A stretch of 64,000 nucleotides of DNA from Ephydatia muelleri (lineage: Eukaryota; Porifera; Demospongiae; Spongillida; Spongillidae): NCBI GenBank assembly GCA_013339895.1, contig JABACO010000004.1, positions 1,060,617 through 1,124,616 on the forward strand, given 5' to 3'. A program made the position numbers and the translations under genes. The number at the start of each line of letters is the position of its first letter. The stretch's first letter is position 1. The notes below the pieces were generated by a model that saw only the letters and a program-made list of their open reading frames with translations, was not told where the DNA came from and ran no database searches. This document shows, one piece after another, positions 46,901 to 57,341 of this stretch.

Positions 46901-48503
46901 TTGTCATCAGGATCTCAAGTTCATTGGAATCCAGAGGCGAGGGTATATCCTTCGATTAGAAAAGGCTGCTAAAGACCTGCCTCCTTACTGTATCATAAGT
47001 GAACTTAATTGCGATGTAAGCAATCTCTGCTGAGTCCAAAGCTGGCATTGTGATGATACCGTCCCTCATCTTATAGGAGAACATGAATGTAGGCATTTGG
47101 CTACAATGTCTAGAATTGCACGCATATCGGAGGCTTTTTGAATCAGCTGGATACAAGACCAGAGCTGATCTGGAAAACTTGAAGGGCCTCACTGAAGAGG
47201 ACCTTCAGAGGATGGGGATTCATATGAGAGGTTTGATGAATGAAGCATATTTTGTCTCAAATTGTCATGCGTCTGCATAAATAGCACACCTTGGAAGACT
47301 GAAGGAAGGAATTGGTAGACTTAGTTATCTTCATAATTCCCAATTTAAATTGCAACAGGATGTTGTTCAATGGTTGAGAAATAATGGCTGTGTTGTAAGT
47401 GAATTATATCATTTTGCCATGCCCTTTTTAAGTATATCTTATGGACATTCTTGCTAGCAATATACTCAACATTTTGAGCGGGAAGGATACTTCAATTCAC
47501 GCTTCATTGCAGGTCTGAAATCCAAGGTGGGCTTAGCTTTATTGCTTATGTGCATGTGTTCTGTGGTAGTGTTACTATCTGCGTGCGATCCGTTGTAGGA
47601 CTTTGAGGCAATTGGTATTACAGAACGTGGACTGAGGCTGCGTTTGGAAAGGGCAGCAAAAACACTGCCTGCCTTTGTGATACAGAAGGGCATTCCTGTG
47701 AGTCATATAGCATTGTTGAGTAATGAAATGGAGGAATGAACAATACAGCTTGATGTGGGAACGTGGCTTGAAAGCTTGGAGATGCAGGGCTATCAGGAGT
47801 TGTTTGCAGCTGCTGGTTACCAAACAAAGGGTGACCTTGAGTCTTTAAAGGGATTGAAAGCTGATGACCTGAAGAAGCTCGGTATTTTGAAAAAAGGTAA
47901 TCCACCCAGCAAACTACAGTAGCTATTTCACTACAGTGAAATGTTTATGCTATTGAATAGCCCACCTGCAGAGGCTGGTAGAAGGAATAGACAGACTGAC
48001 GTATGCTACTGAAGGTATGCATGCAGTTTCGCTAGAAGTATAGGATTTGATAATATTGAATGATGGTGAATATTGATTTATCCCTGCAATCTATATAAAC
48101 AGGCGAAAACAAAGTGCACGACACGAAGACTATTCTACAAGGAGTAACAGTAGATAGCGCTGATGTAGCTGAGTGCGCGTTTTGGGAATCCATGCTGGAT
48201 GTCGGGCAACCTCTGAGGCCAATTGAAGCAAGCTTCAAATCCGATGCTGAATTAAAAGAAGCACTGAAGGCTCTTCGCAATGCGACATTGGCGGTTCTCC
48301 TTCTGATCAACATCATGTGGATCGTTCTGCTCTACACACTTCAGTTCCCGGAACTCGTAAAGTACAATCTTCCCTCCAAGGCGTTTGAAGCTCTTTTTCT
48401 CGCGGTTTACGCTCTCATAATTTTGGTGCAGTTTGGTGCGATGATCGCCCACCGTGGAGTCACTCTTGTTCACTACCTGGCACGTGTGGAATCAACGAGT
48501 TGA
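40901..48503 (+). CDS. CHS: Chitin synthase with four SAM domains (CHS-1)
   Basis: Thirteen exons: 40901-41308, 42482-42932, 44314-46545, 46597-46656, 46710-46855, 46911-47015, 47077-47230, 47285-47394, 47458-47526, 47599-47697, 47749-47896, 47961-48014 and 48103-48503. Phases are consistent, giving about 1478 residues. It is a membrane GT2 enzyme that polymerises UDP-GlcNAc into chitin and exports the chain. N-terminal transmembrane helices lead to the catalytic block: CSTMYRED (about 477), FFDGG, TTDADIRF (about 623), GEDRWLC (about 727), QRRRW (about 764), further membrane helices, and SWGTRE (about 972). After a soluble linker come two SAM pairs (exons 5-8 and 9-12), then a C-terminal tail with two or three membrane helices (LLLINIMWIVLLYTL and beyond). 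The large third exon holds the whole catalytic core. Tandem with CHS-2. Confidence 0.95.
41309..42481. other. CHS-1 intron 1
   Basis: 1.17-kb intron (GTGAGT...TTTCAG) after the 136-residue first exon. I see no repeat array, element or hidden gene in it. Confidence 0.7.
42933..44313. other. CHS-1 intron 2
   Basis: 1.38-kb A/T-rich intron (GTATGT...CACAG). Its only notable feature is a poly-G run of about 25 bases near 43760-43784. No gene seen. Confidence 0.7.
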
Positions 48504-48885
48504 TTATTATTTTTGTTCGCTGCCGCGATTTCGAGCTGTTGTATTCAATTCAATGTATTGCATGTGTTTCTTATAAGTTGTCTAATGCTAGGACCAAGCC
48601 CCTCGGGCTGTAGTTTGTGTTTACATGTATATGGATTACCAATTTACCATTGATCGTAATGATCATAACTTCGTCATTATAATCTGTGTGTGAATTATGT
48701 ATGGAATCAATTCAGTATTAATTTAATTGTAAGTGGTGTCCAGTTTTATCAAGTTACAATTGTGCACTCGTTGGTTTTTAATCGTGACAGTATTTCTACA
48801 TGTTCATGATATTGAGTTATACTGTGCACGAAGAATAATGATTCCACCAATGGAGCTCCTGAGCCGATGTTTAAGAGCTGTATAT

Positions 48886-49119
48886 GGGATCATTTCCGCG
48901 AAAAGGGACTGACCTAGCGTTCAGTACGCGCAATAGAAATGTAACACTTATGTTGAAATGTATGGCTAATTAAAAATTCAGACAACTCGATGATAGATGC
49001 TCCGATTCTCAGTGCGTAAGAAGTAATGTGTAGAGGACATTTCAGACTTCTTGAATATACATACATAATCATACATATTGAAATCTTGAAAAAACATGCG
49101 TTAGGTCCGAAACGATCCC
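48886..49119. mobile_element. CCGCGAA-family miniature element, 234-bp copy
   Basis: Starts GGGATCATTTCCGCGAAAAG and ends GAAACGATCCC. The interior has TACGCGCAATAGAAATGTAA and AACATGCGTTAGGTCC, shared with the copies in CHS-2 intron 1. Inverted tips and repeated occurrence support a non-autonomous DNA transposon. Confidence 0.7.
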
Positions 49120-50436
49120 GTATAGGCGTCATTTAAATGCATCCACATCGATATCGTCTGTTCTCCCCCACTATAACTGATTCCCACGGACCATCTGTGG
49201 CACTGCCATGCTCTCATCTCCAACCATCCGTGCATGGCACTACAGATGATCCGGCGGTTAGGTCGGGTCCTTGCCATATAGACGGTCCGGTCCCCCTTTG
49301 TTTTATGTTGAAGTGGCGCGAATTTTTACAAGTTTAAAAAAAAGGGAAATCGTGTATTTTTTTTGCACTTCCGTTATTGTTTGATTCACTACGGAACGTC
49401 TAAGGCTCCATAATGATTGTGCTTTTAATTTTCCCACTCTTAGCCCTCATGAAAAATCACATTAATATTACAGCTACTTACATAGGTTGTAGTTACACAC
49501 ATGCAGGTGTCGTTTCCCGCTGCTACAATTTGTATACTGCGTCGTGCTGCTCTTTTCTTCTAAGCGTTACATTGCATGAGCTTTTTACCTTCAGCCATCG
49601 CCCCACAATAAGCAGGCAATTACGTTAATTAGCCTTCCTGCGGTACTGCCTCAGTTTGGAGGCACCTGGCTGGCACAAAAACTTCCATGGGACGCAACCA
49701 GACCCATACTTCATATATGGTCTGGTCCATGATTAACTTTCATGCGCACGTTGTCTGAATATCAGATAGTGAATATAATGCCGAATGAATTCAAATATCA
49801 ATGCTAATGCTGAATAAATTGATGAAGCACAGTTTCATGCGACCAGAGATAGTAAACTGTATATAAATTATCTCTGATATGCGACTAAGTTAATGAATGA
49901 ATTCAAAATTCAATGTCATGCTGAATGAAATAGATGAATAGGCAAAGATAACGAATCGAATTGCAGTGGCGCCGTGTAGCATTGTGTAAACTTACCACGG
50001 GTGCAGACCTTACAGTTGTGGCTAGATAAGAACTCCACCTGAACACAACAGCAAATAAAATTCGCTCCTTCATGACAGAAATTCTTGGCGATGTACTTCA
50101 TATACATGTTTTGAACACCAGTTTTGACTTTGTGCATAGATGGAGCGCTCAATTGACAGAGCACCCGGCTGGATTAGCGTCTCGACACGCAAATTAATCA
50201 CAAGAAGCAACTCAACCTTTTTTCAGCATTTTTTCAGGCTCTCAAACGATATGTTTTTATTTTTTGTTTATTTTAAGTTATAAATTACTCAGACTCAACT
50301 GAGTTATATCCTTATATCTAATAGAAATAGTAAGGTGGTAAAGTTTATGTACCTTGATGTAATCTGGAGGTCTACCTGGATGCTGAGTACTCCAACATGG
50401 CCGCTTCACATACCATGGTCTGCTCTCAAACAGCCC

Positions 50437-50482
<46 letters not shown>

Positions 50483-50655
50483 CTTCTCTTCTCAACAGCC
50501 TCTCCTCTCCTACACCATGGTACATGACAACACCCCTATATCTCCCACACAACACTACATGTAGAACACTTTAAAAACATGACCAGCACAAAAACATACC
50601 CCAAGGTTATGAATATGTATACTATCCAGCCGTGATATGTGTGTGTGTGTGTGTG

Positions 50656-50719
<64 letters not shown>
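50437..50719. repeat. Poly-C tract and (GT)n microsatellite
   Basis: A run of more than 40 C bases (about 50437-50480), then a (GT)n array at 50637-50719. Both are intergenic. Confidence 0.9.
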
Positions 50720-50720
<1 letters not shown>

Positions 50721-51849
50721 GCTGCCTCAATTTCAAGCTTGGTTAATTGGTGCATGGTGCTCTGTATATACATCTACATTAATTTTGCAAATGTACAATT
50801 GCACATATAAAGATAGTTTGGGTGTGCTGTATACCCCCATCCCAGCTCCAAACCACTTAGGGGCATTGATTTTATGCTTTCTGGTCTCAGCTTCCTCTGC
50901 TCTTCAGACAGGCTTGCTGCTGTTAGGATTGAAGGGATTAAGGGAGAGGTCACCATAATGTCAAAGGCAGCATTTTCCTCTCTCAATTGAGGACATCCGC
51001 TGGCCTGGTATGGTTTAGGTCAGGTGTAAGACTGCTGCCCGCCGACTCTACCTCACTCCAAGATGGGCACAATGGCAGAACTCAACAAACACCTTACACA
51101 GATGATTTTGGTGAGTGATGACACCTGTTTTACAGGACAAGGAGGAGGAGATTAACTAACCACCTGTACTTTGTACTCAAGCTCACAATGATTTTTTGTC
51201 ACACTGCCAAACACTAGACAGCCTACCACAGTGCTGTATGTTACCACAACGTATGTATGCCAGTGTGCCCCAATGTATGCCAATTGCCAGGCTTGGCCTA
51301 ATACATATATACTTTGCCTTCCCATATCCGAACGCCCTTCTCCAAAAGTCTTGTCAATGTGTGGGTGCGTGTGTGCATGTGTATGTATGTGTGTGTGCAT
51401 GTAAGTGTATGCGTGTGTATGCGCGTTTCACAAAGGGCGGATTGAAAGGTTGCGTTTGTCTACATGCGCGGTGATGCGCCACAGCAAAAACCAGATCCAC
51501 AGCAATGCGCGATGCACTAGTGCGGTGCAAACCTTGATTAGTGCGCGGTGCAAATTTCACATGATTCCGTAAGTACAAGGTCAGACAATCCACAGCTTTT
51601 GAGGTGTGCATCTTGAAATCAGCAGATTTAGCATCTGTCACGTCAATTGACAACGTTAATGGTTGCTGCTGAAATACTACTACGTACTGTTAGTGCGCAT
51701 GCGCATGTGCATGTCTTTTAAAAAAGCATACAGAATGATGTATGCTACACTACTCCCTCCTTTCTCTGAGAGCCATTATCTTCAGGTGTCATAGATGTTC
51801 AGTCCAAACCGGTCTGGTATTTTCCTGTGTTGAATGGGCCTTGTTCTCA

Positions 51850-52840
51850 TGCTAGGCTCAGCTGTTAGTGGTAGAGTTGCGCATCGTGGTGTTGAGGGGG
51901 TGGCTCCAAATCAATCTCAGGTGGCTCTGGTTCACTGCATGTCCTCATCCATGTGTACCTCCTATTAGCCTCGTCCCCAGGCCCTATTTTGATATCAAAG
52001 TTAGCGAGACAAAAAAACTAACTTTAATCAAAATAGGGCCTGTGGACGAGGCTAACCTCCTATGTGCTGCATTAATCATCTCTTGCATTCTGTGGGTCTG
52101 TTGTCTCTACTGGCACCCTACCTCCTACTGGGGTCACGTCTTCCTCTGATTGTGGTAATGACACATGTGGCTTCAACATGTCAAAATACATGATTAAAAA
52201 CTTTCCTAGATGAATCCCAGCACATCACCAAGAGGCTTCAAAGCACTGTATGGATGCTGCCTATAACAGTGCAACTTTGGCGATTTCTCCCTTGGTACTG
52301 CTGAGCCGTGTAACCATAAAGACACCAACCTGATAAATGTGTTCCCTGCATGTGATACAAGGCTTTATGGTGGCTTTATGGTGGCTTTGGTGATACCCTA
52401 GTGGTCCCATACCAGTCAATAAGCAGTGTCCTCTGATCAAGGGCATATTGATTGACCTGTATTGGGGGAAGGCTGAGCATTACATCTGCAGAAAGACTGC
52501 TTCCCTTCCAAACAGTAAATAAAAGGGTGTGCATCCAGTTAATTCCTGCACACTAGTTCTATATGAAGTTGCCATGCTAAGAGTCTAATTGAACCTTTCT
52601 ACAAAACTCATCTGACTGTGGGTGGTAGGGTTTTACTCACATCCAGGGTTTGGTAGATCTCCTTCAGTAAAGAGGACTCGAAGTTACGCCCTGATCTGTG
52701 TGCAAACTGTATAAGGCACTCCAAACGAGAATAAAATGGTGTAAACACAAATCAGTTACAGTCTTTGTCTCCATATTAGCCATTGTGTACTCCTCCAAGA
52801 CTAATACACACTTGTTTCCTCTAATTGTCATTCAGGCAAT
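51850..52840 (-). mobile_element. LTR-retrotransposon fossil, Ty3/gypsy-like integrase region
   Basis: On the minus strand this stretch resembles the integrase core of a Ty3/gypsy-type pol gene. It is short, has no recognisable LTRs and is broken in many places, so it looks old and inactive. A small miniature element (51966-52054) is inserted into it. Family assignment is from memory of integrase motifs; the outer limits are approximate. Confidence 0.5.
51966..52054. mobile_element. 89-bp miniature element with 9-bp target duplication
   Basis: Inverted tips TAGCCTCGTCCCCAGGCCCT and its complement (AGGGCCTGTGGACGAGGCTA) enclose a second inner palindrome (AAAGTTAG against CTAACTTT). It is flanked by ACCTCCTAT on both sides (51957-51965 and 52055-52063). 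A 9-bp duplication is typical of Mutator-like elements. The tips are related to those of the element at 54357-54437. Confidence 0.85.
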
Positions 52841-53876
52841 GACCACCTTCTCGCTGATGAAACGGTAACCGAAGAGTTTGCTGCGGAATGGATGGCGCAT
52901 CACCAATACGAACGCAATTTACACTTAAACGACCCAAGTCCCCACCCCTACGAAATAACATCTTGCAACGAAGTCCTAAACCTCTTACGGTCGCTTACTT
53001 TCAGACATTGTACATTACCAAGAATCAGTTCAACTAGTTGACTGGTTAAACGCGTCTTGAGGCAGAGTGACAACTTCTTGTGTATATACAATGATGTATG
53101 ATTCTACTGAATCCGCTTTCTGCAAAGGAAACAGTTTACCAACCTGTTCTTTTACATACACAGTTACTGAAGCAGCTGTCAGGTTCACTAGTTACAGTGG
53201 TATTCCTTCCTGATAGTACTGGGGAGACTGAATGGGCAACAAGTAAACCCGAAAGCTGATCATGCAGAGAACTCCAGCTTGGGTTCAAACAACCCCTCAC
53301 CACTGTTCAATGTCTGCTCCATCTTGGCATATCAAGTCCTGCTTTGGCAAATACACCTAGTACAATAGCTTAAATAATACTGGGACTGTTACAATAATTC
53401 ATGTCCTTTTTGCTTTAACATAGTCTTGGATCCATCAGGTCACCATGAATTTACTTGAGGAGAGGTGATGTTTGTTTTGCACAATAACCATAATATGAGG
53501 GCAGTTTTGCCATCAATAGAAGTTAGAAATGGCCACACACCAGACATGTCTTGCTCTTGTTTAGCTGATGTTTTAGTCCAAAACTGGGTAGGTGGTAAAC
53601 CGTCAAATTTGGGTAACATTTTCTGAATAACCCATGGCTGCATCAAGGACAACAGGAACAACATGTTTACAGGTAGCGAGTACAAGGAAAGTACCAACTA
53701 AATGAATGAAACCATTACTATAGCAACTACAAGAATAACCCTAACTATAAGAAATACAAGAAAGTACAAGAAAGTACAAGAATAACCACACCATTTACAT
53801 CACATGTAAACTGCAACATGTTGTGAGTGCACACACCATGCGTGCACACATATCACACACATGCACCATCTACCCA

Positions 53877-53965
53877 CCCACCCACCCCCCACCCACCCAC
53901 CCCCCACCCACCCTCACTGCACCCCTCCACACACACGCACAAACACACACACACACACATACACA

Positions 53966-54055
<90 letters not shown>
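53877..54055. repeat. CCCACC repeat and (CA)n microsatellite
   Basis: CCCACC-rich block at about 53873-53920, then an almost pure CA array to 54055. Open frames across it are artefacts. Confidence 0.92.
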
Positions 54056-54057
<2 letters not shown>

Positions 54058-54356
54058 TACACCTAAGGCCCACATACTGAAAACCATCCATTTTTTATCT
54101 TTAGCTAGCAGTGAACATAAGGTTTAATTAATGACTTTTTAAAACGTTAGAAGACCCTTTTCGTCACTCGGATATTTCCGTAAATACTGTGCACCAACAT
54201 GCATTAATATATATTGTGTGACGTACGCTGACGTATGTATAGTGGTCTGCGCATCAAACGTTATTCGATTCTGCGCACCCGGTCAGTGTACTGTGATGCT
54301 GAAATGTACTGATATTTTTATGCTCAGCTTTCGCGTTATGGCCTTGTAGAGCTAGC

Positions 54357-54437
54357 TGGTCTCGTACCCAGACCCAAGTACGTCGGTGATGTAATCCTTC
54401 CGCAGCTATGACGTACTTGGGTCTGGGTACGAGACTA
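54357..54437. mobile_element. 81-bp miniature element 29 bp upstream of the CHS-2 start codon
   Basis: Tips TGGTCTCGTACCCAGACCC and the complement of TAGTCTCGTACCCAGACCC; the inverted arms extend about 28 bp to GTACGTC. It is flanked by the 9-bp duplication AGAGCTAGC (54348-54356 and 54438-54446), leaving 20 bp before the ATG at 54467. It must therefore lie in the promoter or 5' UTR of CHS-2 unless an upstream exon exists. The arms are almost perfect, suggesting a fairly recent insertion. Confidence 0.88.
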
Positions 54438-54466
54438 AGAGCTAGCCACGTCAAAAAGATTTTCGA

Positions 54467-56958
54467 ATGCCGGAGGTAGCCCGCGTGTCTGACACACGGG
54501 CTGACACTCGCTCCACGCAGTGCAAGACTCTCTGCTTGATAGCAATCAAGGTTCTGGTCAGGGTACTCCTGTTCTCCATCGTCGTCACGTGCACAGTATT
54601 CAGCAAACTGAGTTTGATAAGCCTGGTGTCTCGACTCAACGAAACCATCGACAACATCCACCGCACTAACGACTCGGAGGCGACGGTGCACAACAGAGCC
54701 GCGGGCTTCTTCTGGCAACTGCTATTCATTGTACTCATCCCACAGTTTGTTACACTCTTCCGCGCGCTGCTCTTTGGTGTGTGCGGAAAGCAAAGTCGCT
54801 TGTTTCCATGGCCGACACTAAGGGCAATCTTTACGGTGAGTCAACGGCTGCACGATATTGATGCTAATTAGCTCCATATCTTTCCCATCCCATGAGTGGC
54901 GGGGGGAGAGCGCTAATGTTCCATGTGCATGTATACGCGACTTGTATACACGCTTTCTTATTCGCAGCTCCCGGGATCGCGTCTCTTTTATATAGACTAC
55001 GTATACCAGCCGCGCGCGGTATAATCTTTGCATGGTGGGGGTAAGGCATGGAATTAAACCAGGTGGTTTGCAAAACAATCGGTTTAATGTTGGAGCAGAT
55101 GCACAGCTTGATGAAGAGAAAGGGATCGGATGTGGTCACTGTTTGCACAATTAAGATCAACGAGGTGCAGTTCAATCATGAGGACCCAGGACTGCTGGTT
55201 AATATGGATGGTTTCCGCGAAAAGCATACATTATATAAAATCTCCAGTACGCGCAATAGACCTTATTCGACCGCAATTATGAATAAATTATTGCGTGACT
55301 TGCATGTGACATGATTGATTGCTTATTGAGAAAGGCGTCGCCGCTATTGAGTATGGCTGAACAATCGGATGCGTTTAAGCAGCTTGATGCAGTCGGGAAG
55401 TCACGCTATAATGAGAAACTTGGTATGCTAGGCATAACAACAGATCCGTACATGACTCCAAAAGATGCTTGGACTACAACCCCTCTCGTTGGCCTGACGA
55501 ACATTAATAAATGCAACGCTTTGCGAGTTCATGACATACGAAGACGGGTATACGAAGGGTTCAAAACATAATCTCCCAGTGCAGAAACTGTCGTAGAATA
55601 CACCGAGCGAATTTAAAAAACATACATGTCTAAAGGAATGAAGCTAGTCTTACACAAACCATACTATATTAAATTAAGTGTTTGAACGATAAGTCACTAA
55701 GTTCTTACAGGCCATTCAGCAAAAACACATCTCCCAGTGCGTAATGGTGCGCTACGTACAAATTCAGTAACACAGTACCTCTAATGTGTACACGAAGCAA
55801 CGTAGCCTTACACAAAGCCTTTGTGCGCCATTTATAATAATTTTTCCCGCGTAAAAGTCAAACAACATCGACTACTGGGAATTTTGTAATGGTTACAACC
55901 ATTTTTATGACATAAAGGCATAGCAAAAAAATATAGCTTTACTTACAACAAAAACTGTTGCACAAACGAATTTCTCTCGTCGATGTCACGTGACTTAATT
56001 GTCAATATTGCTACAAGCGCGTGACATTTATATATTCATATTGCGGTCGAATAAGGTCTATAGAAATATAACGCTTGCGTTGAAATGTATGGCTGATAAA
56101 AAATTCAGAGCCTTAGAACTCCATGACAGATACTCGGATTCTTGACAGTGCGTAAGAAGCACATTTCAGGCTCTCGAATATAAAAAAAAAAATTTTTTTT
56201 GAAATCTTGTAAAAAACATGCGTTAGGTCCCTTTTCGCGGAAACGATAATAAAAATAAATCAATCAACATAAACATAACAACAAGTTAATTAATATAGAA
56301 CAGAAAGATAAAAGAGGCAGAATCGGTCGGTGGGAATATTGGGGATCGTTCCCGCGAATAGGGACCTATATATAGCGCATAAATAATAAAATTTCCAGTG
56401 CGCGCAATAGAAATGTAACGCTTGAAAAAAACATGCCCTGTTCGCGGAAACAATCCCAATTTTATGGTTTATAAAAGGACTGAGCTCTATCATCGAATCA
56501 AGGATAGAAGGTGGGCGTTTGTAAGCTTCAACACACCGTGCTAGCCATGTAACCCGCTTTTTAAAAGCTACAAGATTACAATAATTGTGAAGCCATCGAC
56601 TTGACGTAGGGTGCAATCCTACTACGTCCCCCCCCCCCCCACTCCCACTCAATCTCACTCACGCGCTTTAATACTAATTTGTATTTCCTATATTTGCAAC
56701 GCACTTGCACACATGGTACACTGGTAGCCCCACCTACAGTAGTTAACGCATTAGATCTACAAAATAGGACCTATGTGGGCAGCTACGTGCTTGCTTTGGA
56801 CTACGTTGATGTGTCCAAGAGGGAGGAGGGAGGAGGGATGGACTTGCTGCCTCAGCGTTCCCTGTCCCTCCCAAATCCCAAGTGCATAACAGGACCTGTC
56901 CATGTTCCTATACAGTAGCAGATCCAGATTATTATTTTGAGGTGTATGTGTGTGTGTG

Positions 56959-56990
<32 letters not shown>

Positions 56991-56995
56991 CGTGC

Positions 56996-57041
<46 letters not shown>

Positions 57042-57310
57042 ACGTACGCAACGGCCCGCGCCCCGCCCTTACGATATAATCGTAAAATGCATTTAACTTC
57101 TATTTGAACGGCGCTTAGTACAGTTAGTAACGTATGTGCCACTCGTTCCACATATTTTTGCAGGGGAACCTCCCCGGTACCGCCCCCACTCCCTTAGACT
57201 TGTACCTCCGCTTAAAAGGGCGTCCCTTCACTCACAATTACTGTTAAGAATCAGTTTCAAGTGATACTGAAAAGTTAATAATCACTTTTCCACTTCCCAT
57301 CTGGCAACTT

Positions 57311-57341
<31 letters not shown>

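Larger units (their letters stand above)
48504..54466. other. Intergenic, CHS-1 / CHS-2
   Basis: About 6 kb without a supportable gene. Contents in order: a CCGCGAA-family miniature element (48886-49119); unassigned sequence to 50435; a poly-C tract (about 50437-50480); a GT array (50637-50719); unassigned sequence; a decayed LTR-retrotransposon stretch with an 89-bp element inserted (about 51850-52840); unassigned A/T-rich sequence; CCCACC and CA arrays (53877-54055); and a second 81-bp miniature element (54357-54437) just before CHS-2. Confidence 0.65.

Noticed and set aside
50437-50480. Poly-C and poly-G tracts over 25 bases (also near 27520, 43760, 57312 and 58228) read as assembly gaps
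   Set aside because: They sit inside continuous sequence, and one lies just before a working splice acceptor. Their exact length is probably unreliable, but they need not be gaps.
53440-53697. 85-residue minus-strand frame near the LTR fossil
   Set aside because: It could belong to the old retroelement, but I recognise nothing in it and cannot link it to the integrase-like stretch.
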